A DNA stretch of 64,000 bases from an uncultured Rhizobium sp. (GTDB lineage Bacteria; Pseudomonadota; Alphaproteobacteria; Rhizobiales; Rhizobiaceae). Positions 8,944 to 17,245 of this stretch are shown piece after piece. The DNA is taken from positions 186,001 through 250,000 of the forward strand of contig CAMFIE010000001.1 of NCBI GenBank assembly GCA_945952315.1. The letters run 5' to 3'. A program made the position numbers and the translations under genes. Each line of letters opens with the position of its first letter. Positions within the stretch are counted from its first letter, which is position 1. The notes under the pieces were generated by a model. It made no database searches and was not told the origin of the DNA. It worked only from the letters and a program-made list of their open reading frames with translations.

Positions 8944-10185
8944 TTACTTGGCAGCGGCTACAGCCGAAACCAGTTCCTTCACGGCATCATCTGCAGAAAG
9001 CTCGCCATTGAATTCGCGGGTCACCACGTCATAGATCGCGTTCTTCACAGCGGCCGGATTGGCATGGCCATGGGCCATGGAGCCGAACAGACGGCCGTTC
9101 TTGTCAGCATCGGCGAGGTCGGCGATGGCCTTCTTGCCGCAGGCATCGAAGGCGGTATCCGGAACATCGGTGCGAGCAGGGGCGGAACCCTTGACCACGT
9201 TGAAGGCCGACTGGAAGGTCGGATTCTCGATGGCGGAAGCCATGGCGAGCTGGGCCGGAACCTTGTCATCCGCGATCTTGAACATTGCGAACTGGTCGGA
9301 GTTGAAGGTCACGGCGCCCTGCGTTCCGGGGAAGCGCATGCAGACGAAATCCTGGCCGGGCACCTTCTTGGCCTTGACGAATTCACCCTTGGCCCAGTCA
9401 CCCATGAACTGAACGCCGGCCTTGCCCTCGATCACCATGGCGGAGGCGAGGTTCCAGTCGCGGCCGGAGAAGTTGTCGTCCACATAGGAGCGCAGCTTGG
9501 TCATCCGGTTGAAGGCTTCCTTCATCTTGTCGGAACCGAGAGCTTCCGGATCGAGATCGATGAAGGCCTTCTTGTAGAAATCATCGCCCAGCGACAGCAC
9601 GACGGCATCAAACAGTGTCGCGTCCTGCCAGGGCTGGCCACCGGCGGCAATCGGCGTGATGCCCTGTGCCTTGAAGTTGTCGAGCATGGCGACCAGCTCG
9701 TCCCAGTTCTGCGGCTCCTTGCCGCCAGCCTTGTCGAGCGCAGCCTTGTTGATCCAGAGCCAGTTGGTCGAGTGCACGTTTACCGGTGCGGCAATCCAGT
9801 GACCGTCATATTTGGAGAACTTCTGAAGGGCGGCCGGGATCACCTTGTCCCAACCTTCCTTGGAGGCCACGTCATCGAGATTGCCAAGCGCGCCTTCCTT
9901 GGCCCAGTCGAGAATATCAAAGCCCAGCATCTGCACGGCGGTCGGTGCATTGCCAGCCGTGACACGGGCGCGCAGAACCGTCATGGCTTCCGTGCCGCCG
10001 CCACCGGCAACCGGCATGTCCGTCCAGCTGATGCCTTTCGATTCCAGATCCTTCTTCAGCACGTCGAGCGCGGCTGCCTCGCCGCCGGACGTCCACCAGT
10101 GAAGGACTTCCACATTTTCTGCTGCGGTTGCAAGCCCGGCAGACATGGTCAATGCAAGGGCAGTGGTCATAAGAAACTTGCGCAT
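8944..10185 (-). CDS. Carbohydrate ABC transporter substrate-binding protein
   Basis: This 413-residue periplasmic solute-binding protein of the extracellular family 1 type begins with a classic signal peptide ([22 protein letters not shown], likely cleaved near residue 22-23). The mature start contains [17 protein letters not shown], characteristic of glucose/disaccharide binding proteins of rhizobia. The ATG has a GGGAGGAAACC site in front; longer in-frame extensions lack one. It captures the substrate and delivers it to the permease pair encoded downstream. Tryptophans near the N-terminus suggest stacking on a sugar ring, but the ligand cannot be named. Confidence 0.92.
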   Translation of the reverse strand: MRKFLMTTALALTMSAGLATAAENVEVLHWWTSGGEAAALDVLKKDLESKGISWTDMPVAGGGGTEAMTVLRARVTAGNAPTAVQMLGFDILDWAKEGALGNLDDVASKEGWDKVIPAALQKFSKYDGHWIAAPVNVHSTNWLWINKAALDKAGGKEPQNWDELVAMLDNFKAQGITPIAAGGQPWQDATLFDAVVLSLGDDFYKKAFIDLDPEALGSDKMKEAFNRMTKLRSYVDDNFSGRDWNLASAMVIEGKAGVQFMGDWAKGEFVKAKKVPGQDFVCMRFPGTQGAVTFNSDQFAMFKIADDKVPAQLAMASAIENPTFQSAFNVVKGSAPARTDVPDTAFDACGKKAIADLADADKNGRLFGSMAHGHANPAAVKNAIYDVVTREFNGELSADDAVKELVSAVAAAK

Positions 10186-10259
10186 GGTTTCCTCCCTAGT
10201 GGCAAGTTGATTTTCGGGAATAGCTCCCGCATCCCGCCCGATCTCCTCAACCGGGCGCG

Positions 10260-10288
10260 TTGACATAGGTCTGAGTGTCAAAACTCAG
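10260..10288 (-). other. Two mutually exclusive short inverted repeats
   Basis: In the 99-bp gap between the aldehyde dehydrogenase and binding-protein genes, TTGACA (10260-10265) can pair with TGTCAA (10276-10281). CTGAGT (10271-10276) can instead pair with ACTCAG (10283-10288). Both cannot form at once. There is no U-run. Possibly an RNA processing site; the evidence is weak. Confidence 0.3.
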
Positions 10289-11793
10289 CCTTTCGGCACC
10301 CACCAGCTGGTGCGTGCGCCGATATGCATGTTCAGCGTCTTTATCTCGGTATAATCCTCGACAGCATGATGGCCGAGTTCCCGGCCAAGGCCGGATTGCT
10401 TGAACCCGCCAAACGGCAGTTCAGACGCCCCGTCCATAAAGGTGTTCATCCAGATCGTCCCGGCCCTGACCTTGCGGCCGATGGTCAGGCATGTATCGAA
10501 ATCGCGGCTCCAGACACCGGCTGAAAGGCCGTAATCGATCGAGTTTGCGATCGCGATGGCTTCCTCCCTCGTTTGGAAGGTGAGAACGGAGAGTACGGGG
10601 CCGAAAACCTCCTCGCGTGCCACGGCCATATCCGGCTGGACACCGGACAGGATCGTCGGAGCCATGAACTGGCCCATGCCGAAATTCAGTGTTTCACCGC
10701 CATGAGTGACTTCGGCGCCTGTTTTTTGCGCACCGTCTATATAGGCGGATATCTTTTCGAGGTGCTGCGGCGTGATGATTGCGCCCACCTGGGTTTCCGG
10801 ATCGAGCGGGTCACCGACGCGGACCTTGGCTGCATGGTCTGCGATGCGACGAACCACATCTCCTGCTATGGATGCATGCAGGATCAGCCGGGACCCCGCA
10901 TTGCAGCATTCACCCGCATTGAAATAGGCACCGAAGACGGCAGCATCGATGAAGGCATCGAGATCGGCATCCGGAAAGACGATCTGCGGATTTTTGCCAC
11001 CAAGCTCCAGTGACACTTTCTTGAGTGTCTGGGCGGCATTGGCCATGGTGAGCCTGCCGATGGCCGTAGAGCCGGTAAAGGATACCATGTCGACGGCCGG
11101 ATGGGTGGTCATCACTGCTCCGACTTCCGGCCCGGTGCCTGTCACGATATTGACCACACCTGCGGGCAAGCCCGCTTCCATCAGGATTTCGCCAAGCAGC
11201 ACCGTCGAGCCCGAGGTCAGTTCCGAGGGCTTCACGACGGCGGTGCAACCGGCCGCCAGTGCAAATGGCAGCTTTTGTGCCACGATCAGGAAGGGGAAAT
11301 TCCACGGCGTGATGATCGAGACGACACCGATTGCCTCACGAAGAACCACACCGAGCGTGCCGTCGCCAAGCGTATTGTAGCTTTCGCCGTGAAGTGTGCG
11401 GGCGAGAGCCGCCGCATAGCGCCAGATATCGACAGAGCCTGCAATTTCTCCGCGCACCTGACTGATCGGCTTTCCGGCTTCGATGGCATCGAGATAGGCC
11501 AGCTCTTCTGCGCGGGCGGCAATCAGGTCTGCGGCCCTCAGCAGCACGGCGGAACGCTCCGCGCCTGTCATTCCCGGCCATGGCCCGACATCGAAAGCGC
11601 GGCGCGCAGAAAGGATCGCGCGTTCCGCATCTGATTTCGTGCCTGCCGCCACGCGGCTTACCATCACCCCGTGGCTCGGCGCGATGCGATCAATCGGCGC
11701 GCCTTTCGCCTCTTCCCATCGCCCGTCGATCAGCATGCGGAAATCCCGCACCTTGTGATCTTTGAGTGCCGTGGGATGAACCAGAACAGTCAT
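10285..11793 (-). CDS. Aldehyde dehydrogenase family protein
   Basis: This 502-residue NAD(P)-dependent aldehyde dehydrogenase has the family motifs: ITPWNFPF (about residue 160), the glycine-rich GSTAIG, the catalytic glutamate in ELGGKNP, the active-site cysteine in AGECCNAGSR, and EVFGPVL near residue 395. It oxidises an aldehyde to the acid and is most like the betaine/gamma-aminobutyraldehyde branch. The start overlaps the enoyl-CoA hydratase stop (TGATG), with AGGGAG seven bases upstream. Next to two alcohol-oxidising GMC enzymes and a CoA-transferase, it probably supplies the acid that is then activated as a CoA ester. Confidence 0.92.
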   Translation of the reverse strand: MTVLVHPTALKDHKVRDFRMLIDGRWEEAKGAPIDRIAPSHGVMVSRVAAGTKSDAERAILSARRAFDVGPWPGMTGAERSAVLLRAADLIAARAEELAYLDAIEAGKPISQVRGEIAGSVDIWRYAAALARTLHGESYNTLGDGTLGVVLREAIGVVSIITPWNFPFLIVAQKLPFALAAGCTAVVKPSELTSGSTVLLGEILMEAGLPAGVVNIVTGTGPEVGAVMTTHPAVDMVSFTGSTAIGRLTMANAAQTLKKVSLELGGKNPQIVFPDADLDAFIDAAVFGAYFNAGECCNAGSRLILHASIAGDVVRRIADHAAKVRVGDPLDPETQVGAIITPQHLEKISAYIDGAQKTGAEVTHGGETLNFGMGQFMAPTILSGVQPDMAVAREEVFGPVLSVLTFQTREEAIAIANSIDYGLSAGVWSRDFDTCLTIGRKVRAGTIWMNTFMDGASELPFGGFKQSGLGRELGHHAVEDYTEIKTLNMHIGARTSWWVPKG

Positions 11794-12572
11794 CACCATT
11801 CTCCCTTGAATTGTGAGGGGCGCTTTTCCGTGAAGGCGGAAATGCCCTCGCGCAGGTCACCGGTCTTGGCGGCCAGGATGGAGCCGAGCGCCTCGACCGC
11901 GGCGCCATTGTCTTCCCCGCTTGCCACGGCCAGCATCAGTTTCACAATTTCGCTGGCGGCCGGTCCGCGTGCCGCAATCCGTTCCGCATAGGCGCGGGCG
12001 CTCTCAACGGCGCTCCCCGTGGCCACGACCATATCGACCAGACCGAGCGAGAGGGCATCATTTGCCTCGAAAACCTCGCCGCCGAGGGCCATGCGCCGTA
12101 TCAGTTGTGCACCGAAGCGTTTCACAAGCCGTTGGGTTCCCGACCAGCCCGGGACCATGCCAAGGCCCGCTTCCGGCAGCCCGACGCGAATATGCGCTTC
12201 AGCGATGCGAATGTCGGCAATGCCTGCAAGTTCCAGTCCACCGCCGAGGGCATGTCCGTTGATGGCCGCGATCAACGGCATGCGCAGCGTCGCCAGCCTT
12301 TCAAAGACCCGGTGGCCATGGCGCACCCAGGCATGGCCAAATGTCTCTGGCCGCATGCCACCCCAGGCGCGAATATCGCCGCCAGCGGAAAAGCCCCTGC
12401 CTTCGCCCGTCAGGATCGCGACCCGAATATCGGGATCGGCTTCGACCTGATCGGCAGCCGCCAGCAATGCGGTCAGCATGCCAAGGTCCAGTGCATTGAG
12501 CTTTTCCGGGCGGGAGAGCGTGATTGTGGCAATCGCGCCATTCTTGTCGATCCGGACGGTGCCGTCAGCCAT
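11793..12572 (-). CDS. Enoyl-CoA hydratase/isomerase family protein
   Basis: This 259-residue crotonase-fold protein has the N-terminal TLSRPEKLNALD, an oxyanion-hole segment GFSAGGDIRAWGG near residue 60, and HALGGGLELAGIADIRIA near residue 105. The glutamate positions in LPEAGLGMVPGWSG correspond to the general acid/base region of hydratases. The start has a GGAGGTGG site and overlaps the CoA-transferase stop by 8 bp. In this operon it most likely hydrates or isomerises a CoA ester made by the adjacent CoA-transferase. The exact chemistry is uncertain because the superfamily is catalytically diverse. Confidence 0.88.
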   Translation of the reverse strand: MADGTVRIDKNGAIATITLSRPEKLNALDLGMLTALLAAADQVEADPDIRVAILTGEGRGFSAGGDIRAWGGMRPETFGHAWVRHGHRVFERLATLRMPLIAAINGHALGGGLELAGIADIRIAEAHIRVGLPEAGLGMVPGWSGTQRLVKRFGAQLIRRMALGGEVFEANDALSLGLVDMVVATGSAVESARAYAERIAARGPAASEIVKLMLAVASGEDNGAAVEALGSILAAKTGDLREGISAFTEKRPSQFKGEW

Positions 12573-14181
12573 GGGCCACCTCCTCAAGCGTCCGCGCGGG
12601 CTTGACCGGCAGGGTAAGGCCAATGGGCTCTTCACCAAAAAGGCGTGCATCCATGGTCTTCAGCTGCGGGGAAACAAGCAACGGGAACTCGGCCTGATCG
12701 AGAATATGGGTCTGAAGATCGATACCCGGTGCGATTTCTGTCAGCAGGACGCCGTCGGCCGTGAGTTTCATCACTGCCCTTTCGGTCACGTAGGTGATGT
12801 CCTGGCCCTGCTTGACGGCGCGCGGACCGGAGAAGGTCACATGTTCCACTTCCCTGACGAGCTTGCGCAGCTTGCCGTCCCGCTCGACAGTCAGGCGCCC
12901 GTTGGCGATATCGAGTTTTGCTCCGGCATTGAACATGCCGCTGAATACGATCTTGCGGGCACGTGCAGTAATATCGACAAAACCGCCGGCGCCAGCGGTT
13001 ACATGCGGCCGGAAAGACAGCTTCGAGACATTGACCGAGCCATCCTGCCCGATTTCCAGGAAAGACAGCAGCGAGGCATCGAAGCCTGCGCCCTGGAAAT
13101 ACGTGAACTGGTAGGGTGAGGGCATGTAGGCATCTGCATTGGATGCGCAGCCAAAGGCAAAGTCGAGAAGCGGCACGCCGCCGACCGCGCCCTGTTCGAT
13201 GACCCAAGTCACGGCTCCATGCAGGCCTTCTTCCAGAAGGATACGCGGGACATTTGCCGAAATGCCAAAACCAAGATTGACGCAGCTGTTTGCCTGCAGC
13301 TCCTGTGCAACGCGGCGCGCGATGACTTTCTGAACATTGAATGCCGGTACCCGGAAGGACGAAAGCGGGCGCAGGATTTCACCCGAAATGGCCGGATCAT
13401 AATCCGTCTGCGTCGTCTGCTTCTGCTCGGGATCCACGATCACGTAGTCGACCAGCATGCCCGGAACACGCACGTCGTGGGGGCGCAGCGAACCATCCTT
13501 GGTAATGCGCTTGACCTGGGCGATCACGATGCCGCCATTGTTGCGGGCAGCCAGTGCCTGATCGAGCCCGCCGAGATAGGCGCCTTCGTGTTCGTAGGTC
13601 AGGTTGCCGCGCTCATCGGCCGTGGTTGCCCGGAGAATCGTAATGTTGGGGACGATGGCCGGAAAATAGAGCCATTCCTCGCCCGCAAACGCGATTCTCT
13701 CGACAATGGGCTGCTGCTCAGCCATCGCATTCATGGCGCAACCCTGGCGAGCGGGGTCTACGAATGTATCAAGCCCGACCTTTGTGATCACGCCCGGGCG
13801 CTTGGCGGCTGCCTCGCGGTGCATGTCGAACAGAATACCGGACGGCACATTGTAGGCCGGAATGTCATTGCCGGTGACCATCTGCCAGATGAGCGGCGGC
13901 TCGGCGCTGGAAGGGCCGGACGGATAGGACCCGCCGATGATTTTTGCGAGCAGGCCCTTCCTCGCGATGTGGTCAACCCCCCGGATTCCGCTCATGTCAC
14001 CCGCTGCAATCGGATGCAGCGTGGTGATGTCGCGCGGATGCCCTGTCTGGTCAAAACGCTCGCCGATTGCCTTAAGCATCAGGTCCGGGCAGCCAAGGCC
14101 GCTCGATGACGACACGGATACGACCGCACCGTCCGGGATCAGGGCTGCGGCCTGTGCGGGCGTAATTTGCTTGGACATCAT
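12565..14181 (-). CDS. Family I acyl-CoA:carboxylate CoA-transferase (YdiF/propionate CoA-transferase type)
   Basis: This 538-residue protein is a natural fusion of the alpha and beta halves of a family I CoA-transferase, the layout of YdiF and propionate CoA-transferase. The catalytic glutamate is E329 in EQGAVGGVP, matching the ESGPIGGVP-type active site of YdiF. The second half continues with GSVNVSKL. It moves CoA from a donor such as acetyl-CoA to a carboxylate, with no ATP cost. It overlaps the LacI-family regulator's stop by 4 bp (ATGA), so the repressor and enzyme share one message. It probably activates the acid produced by the operon's oxidations. Confidence 0.9.
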   Translation of the reverse strand: MMSKQITPAQAAALIPDGAVVSVSSSSGLGCPDLMLKAIGERFDQTGHPRDITTLHPIAAGDMSGIRGVDHIARKGLLAKIIGGSYPSGPSSAEPPLIWQMVTGNDIPAYNVPSGILFDMHREAAAKRPGVITKVGLDTFVDPARQGCAMNAMAEQQPIVERIAFAGEEWLYFPAIVPNITILRATTADERGNLTYEHEGAYLGGLDQALAARNNGGIVIAQVKRITKDGSLRPHDVRVPGMLVDYVIVDPEQKQTTQTDYDPAISGEILRPLSSFRVPAFNVQKVIARRVAQELQANSCVNLGFGISANVPRILLEEGLHGAVTWVIEQGAVGGVPLLDFAFGCASNADAYMPSPYQFTYFQGAGFDASLLSFLEIGQDGSVNVSKLSFRPHVTAGAGGFVDITARARKIVFSGMFNAGAKLDIANGRLTVERDGKLRKLVREVEHVTFSGPRAVKQGQDITYVTERAVMKLTADGVLLTEIAPGIDLQTHILDQAEFPLLVSPQLKTMDARLFGEEPIGLTLPVKPARTLEEVAHG

Positions 14182-15221
14182 GCCGTCTCCGCTCTTGCCG
14201 GGAATCCTTGCCCGCAGCTTTCCCGGACGACAAGGCGCACGGCCGTGGTCACGGCTTCGGCCTCTGCCTTTCCGGCATTGATCTGCCTGAGAAGAAGCTG
14301 GGCGGCCTTGCGGCCCATGGCCTGTGGATCGACAGAAATGGTGGTCAGCGCCGGTACGGCAGCCTTCGCCTCGATGACATCGTCAAAGCCCACCACGCCG
14401 AAACCACGCCCGGGTTCAATACCCTGACTGCGCAGCCCATCGCAGACGCCGAAGGCGACCGCGTCATTGAAGCAGACTGTGGCGGTTGGCGGCTCGGAAA
14501 GTTTCAGCGCCTTGCTGATCGCCTCGACGCCGCCTGCCCGCGATGCCGAGGAGGCAATGACATAGGCCTCTTGCCTGGCTATGCCCGCACTCTTCAGGCC
14601 TTCCATGTATCCGCGAAGCCGCTCCTCGAAGACCATCGTATCCGGATAGCCGCCGACAAAGGCAATTCTCCTGTGGCCGAGAGAAACGAGATGGCTGACG
14701 GCCTGAAGCGTGCCTGCCGCATTGTCCGAAACAAGCGAGGAACATTTGGCGCCGGGCACATTGCGCACCGCCGTCACCACCGGGATGCCTGCCTCGGTAA
14801 TTGCCTTCAGGTCCAGCGCTGTCGTGGCACGGGCGGGTGAAATGATCAGCCCGGAAATGCCATGCTCGCGCATCGAGGCAATCACTTCCTGCTGACGGTC
14901 CACGTTTTCAGCCGTATTGGCGAGAAACTGTACAAAGCCCGCCGACTGCACAACCATATCGACGCCCACGGCCAGTTCGGCGAAAAAGCCGTTCGTGAGA
15001 TCATTCACCACCATGCCAATGATCCGGGATTTGGCCGTCGTCTGGCGCAGTGTTGCCGCGCCGCGATTATAGACGTAGCCAAGCTCGCGCATCACCACAT
15101 TGACCTTGGCCCGCGTTGCTTCATTGACCAGAGGGGATCCCTGGAGCACAAGCGACACGGTGGATTTCGAGACGCCGGCGGCCTTCGCGATGTCGATCAC
15201 CGTCACGCGCCCCTTCGTCAT
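14178..15221 (-). CDS. LacI-family transcriptional regulator of the 13-gene catabolic operon
   Basis: This 347-residue repressor begins with the LacI-type DNA-binding domain (VTVIDIAKAAGVSKSTVSLVLQG, hinge helix near residues 50-58). A periplasmic-binding-protein-like effector domain follows, with GMVVNDLTNGFFAEL and the C-terminal GFDDVIEAKAAVPALTTISVD. The ATG at 15221 has GGGAGGACTTC in front. Being the first gene of the operon, with a perfect palindrome in its own promoter, it should repress itself and everything downstream until an effector binds. The effector is presumably the imported compound or an intermediate. Confidence 0.93.
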   Translation of the reverse strand: MTKGRVTVIDIAKAAGVSKSTVSLVLQGSPLVNEATRAKVNVVMRELGYVYNRGAATLRQTTAKSRIIGMVVNDLTNGFFAELAVGVDMVVQSAGFVQFLANTAENVDRQQEVIASMREHGISGLIISPARATTALDLKAITEAGIPVVTAVRNVPGAKCSSLVSDNAAGTLQAVSHLVSLGHRRIAFVGGYPDTMVFEERLRGYMEGLKSAGIARQEAYVIASSASRAGGVEAISKALKLSEPPTATVCFNDAVAFGVCDGLRSQGIEPGRGFGVVGFDDVIEAKAAVPALTTISVDPQAMGRKAAQLLLRQINAGKAEAEAVTTAVRLVVRESCGQGFPARAETA

Positions 15222-15255
15222 GAAGTCCTCCCGAAATCATTTCAGTCTTGCTCTC

Positions 15256-15284
15256 TTATAATTGGAACGTTCCAAAAGAGTCAA
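15256..15284 (-). promoter_or_regulatory. Sigma70-type promoter of the LacI-led operon
   Basis: On the minus strand, TTGACT (15284-15279) and TTATAA (15261-15256) are separated by exactly 17 bases, close to the sigma70 consensus. Transcription should begin near 15249, about 30 bases before the regulator's ATG. The spacer is almost entirely filled by the operator at 15262-15275. Confidence 0.8.
15262..15275. promoter_or_regulatory. LacI-family operator O1 (perfect palindrome in promoter spacer)
   Basis: TTGGAACGTTCCAA is a perfect 14-bp palindrome with the central CG typical of LacI-family operators. It lies between the -10 and -35 boxes, so bound repressor would block RNA polymerase. It is inferred to be the site of the 14178-15221 product. 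Confidence 0.8.
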
Positions 15285-15418
15285 GAGACCCTCTGGCGTG
15301 TCTTGCGGGAGCGGAGGCGGCAATCTGGTTTTTTAATAAACCAAATAATATCAGTTATTTATTTCTGTACGGGTCTCGCCGAATACGGCGTCACGCAATG
15401 TGAGGACAAAAAGAATTT

Positions 15419-15432
15419 TTGGATCGTTCCAA
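15419..15432. promoter_or_regulatory. LacI-family operator O2 (upstream copy)
   Basis: TTGGATCGTTCCAA differs from O1 in one base. Its centre is 157 bp from the centre of O1, close to 15 helical turns at 10.5 bp per turn, so the two sites face the same side of the DNA. This suits repression by looping. No gene start lies nearby that would give it a separate target; the rest of the 287-bp gap 15222-15508 is AT-rich and shows no gene. Confidence 0.65.
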
Positions 15433-15508
15433 AATAAATTGGCATATCCCTGCGTTGGGTCGCGGCGGTCACACCGGGTGTGAGGCGTTCCTGCCGGAGG
15501 ATTTGTCC

Positions 15509-16339
15509 TCAGTCTGCCAGGAGTGTTTTGACCAGCGGGTGCCTTCCGTCGGTCAAGCCATCGATAATGTTGAAATGGTGGCGGTCCGGTTCTGCCATCA
15601 GCGCTGTTGCGGCACCGAGCCCGGTCCAGACATTGGCGAGAAGCGCCGACTGCCGCAGGAATTCCGAACGCTCTGCCCCTCCCACCCAGCAGACCAGATT
15701 GGCGCCGGGCATCGGCGCCTGAAGGGCAGGGCTTTCCGCAAGCGCTTCCCGATCGTCGAGGGCGAGTTCGGCGTTCATCGATGTCTTCATCAAGGGGCGC
15801 AGATCATGCAGGCCGGAAATCGAAACGGTTCTCGCAATCCGGGCCCGAATGTCCGGGGAAAGCGGGCTTTCTGCGCAAATCATGCGGGTCACGAGATGGC
15901 CGCCCGCCGAATGGCCGGTCAGCCGGATCGGTCCCTCGATCCGTTCGGCTGCCCGTTCCACAGCCGTCGCAACCTCGCGGACAATCGTCCCGATCCGGAC
16001 TGCGGGACAGAGCGTGTAGGACGGCAGCGCAACCGCATAGCCGTGGGAAAGCGCCCCTTCCGCCAGGTGTGACCAATAGCTTTTGTCAAAGGCCAGCCAA
16101 TATCCGCCATGGACGATGACGACCAGACCTTTGGCCTTGCCTTCCGGATGAAAGAGATCAAGCCTGTGACGCTCCCCCGCGCCATAGGCCAGATCAAGCT
16201 CCGCCCTGCCATCAGCGGCCAAGCGGGCACGAAAGGCGGCTGCCGCATTTTCCCACCGTGCCGGATAATCATTGCCGCCGGCAATATGGATGCCATTGCT
16301 ATAGGCATCATCCCAGTCGTCTATCTTGTGCAGATACAT
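15509..16339 (-). CDS. Alpha/beta hydrolase, probable kynurenine formamidase (arylformamidase)
   Basis: This 276-residue alpha/beta hydrolase has the HGGYW motif near residue 75, the oxyanion-hole signature of the animal and bacterial arylformamidase branch. It also has GHSAGGHL with the nucleophile serine near residue 140 and a C-terminal histidine in DRHHFNI. It would hydrolyse N-formylkynurenine, the product of the tryptophan 2,3-dioxygenase encoded 59 bp upstream. The start at 16339 has AAGGAA seven bases before; the longer frame adds a tail without family similarity. Context and motif together support the call. Another HGGxW esterase activity is possible. Confidence 0.82.
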   Translation of the reverse strand: MYLHKIDDWDDAYSNGIHIAGGNDYPARWENAAAAFRARLAADGRAELDLAYGAGERHRLDLFHPEGKAKGLVVIVHGGYWLAFDKSYWSHLAEGALSHGYAVALPSYTLCPAVRIGTIVREVATAVERAAERIEGPIRLTGHSAGGHLVTRMICAESPLSPDIRARIARTVSISGLHDLRPLMKTSMNAELALDDREALAESPALQAPMPGANLVCWVGGAERSEFLRQSALLANVWTGLGAATALMAEPDRHHFNIIDGLTDGRHPLVKTLLAD

Positions 16340-16398
16340 CGCACTGTTCCTTGTATGGATTGGCTGGAGGCGGAAGTATCCACGGCCCTGATTGCCTG

Positions 16399-17235
16399 TC
16401 AAAGTGCTGTTCGTACCCGCCAGAGTTCTGGAAACAGTTCGATATCCAGCATGCGCTTCAGATAGGATATGCCCACGGTGCCGCCCGTGCCCCGCTTGAA
16501 ACCGATGACGCGTTCCACAGTGGTCACATGATTGAAGCGCCAGCGGCGGAAGTAATCCTCGAAGTCGACAAGCTTTTCCGCCATTTCATAGAGTTGCCAG
16601 TGCTTCTCCGGTTCGCGGTAAACCCTTGCCCAGGCTTCCGTGACCGCCTCGCTGAAGCTGTGACTTTCACTGAAATCCCGCTCCAGCACCGCCTTCGGCA
16701 TGGTGATTCCGCGGCGGTCGGCAAGCTTAAGCACCTCGTCGTAGAAGCTTGGACGTGCAAGTTCCTTACCCAGTATGTCGAGAAGATCGGCGCGGTGCTC
16801 ATGCGGCCGAAGCATCGCCTTGTTGCGATTGCCAAGCACATATTCGATCAGCCGGTATTGCCAGGACTGGAAGCCTGAGGATTGGCCAAGCGCTTCACGA
16901 AAGGTGGTGTAATCGGATGGCGTCATGGTGCGAAGCACATCCCAGGCGCTGTTCAGCTGCTCGAAAATCCGCGAGACGCGCGCAAGCATCTTCATGGCCG
17001 GTGCGAGATCATCACGCGCTATTGCATCACGGGCGGCAGACAGCTCGTGGATCGCGAGCTTCATCCACAGCTCGGATGTCTGATGCTGGATAATGAACAG
17101 CAATTCGTCATGTGCATCGGAAAGCGGCGTCTGCGCGCTCAGAACCTGATTGAGCTGAAGATAGTCGCCATAGGACATCCGCCCGTCGAAGCTCATCTGC
17201 GCGCCTTCGCTGGAAGGGTCATAGGGCTTGGTCAT
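16399..17235 (-). CDS. kynA: Tryptophan 2,3-dioxygenase
   Basis: This 278-residue haem dioxygenase, of normal bacterial length, oxidatively opens the indole ring of L-tryptophan to N-formylkynurenine. It shows the family sequences [16 protein letters not shown], the distal histidine region [27 protein letters not shown], and the proximal haem-ligand region [23 protein letters not shown]. The start has GAGGAGA seven bases upstream. It lies 10 bp after the 2-aminobenzoate-CoA ligase gene and before the formamidase, joining tryptophan breakdown to the anthraniloyl-CoA route. Confidence 0.96.
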   Translation of the reverse strand: MTKPYDPSSEGAQMSFDGRMSYGDYLQLNQVLSAQTPLSDAHDELLFIIQHQTSELWMKLAIHELSAARDAIARDDLAPAMKMLARVSRIFEQLNSAWDVLRTMTPSDYTTFREALGQSSGFQSWQYRLIEYVLGNRNKAMLRPHEHRADLLDILGKELARPSFYDEVLKLADRRGITMPKAVLERDFSESHSFSEAVTEAWARVYREPEKHWQLYEMAEKLVDFEDYFRRWRFNHVTTVERVIGFKRGTGGTVGISYLKRMLDIELFPELWRVRTAL

Positions 17236-17245
17236 GCTGGTCTCC

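Noticed and set aside
15222..15508. Possible riboswitch or small RNA
   Set aside because: I could not find a conserved aptamer-like structure. The promoter with two operators explains the region better.
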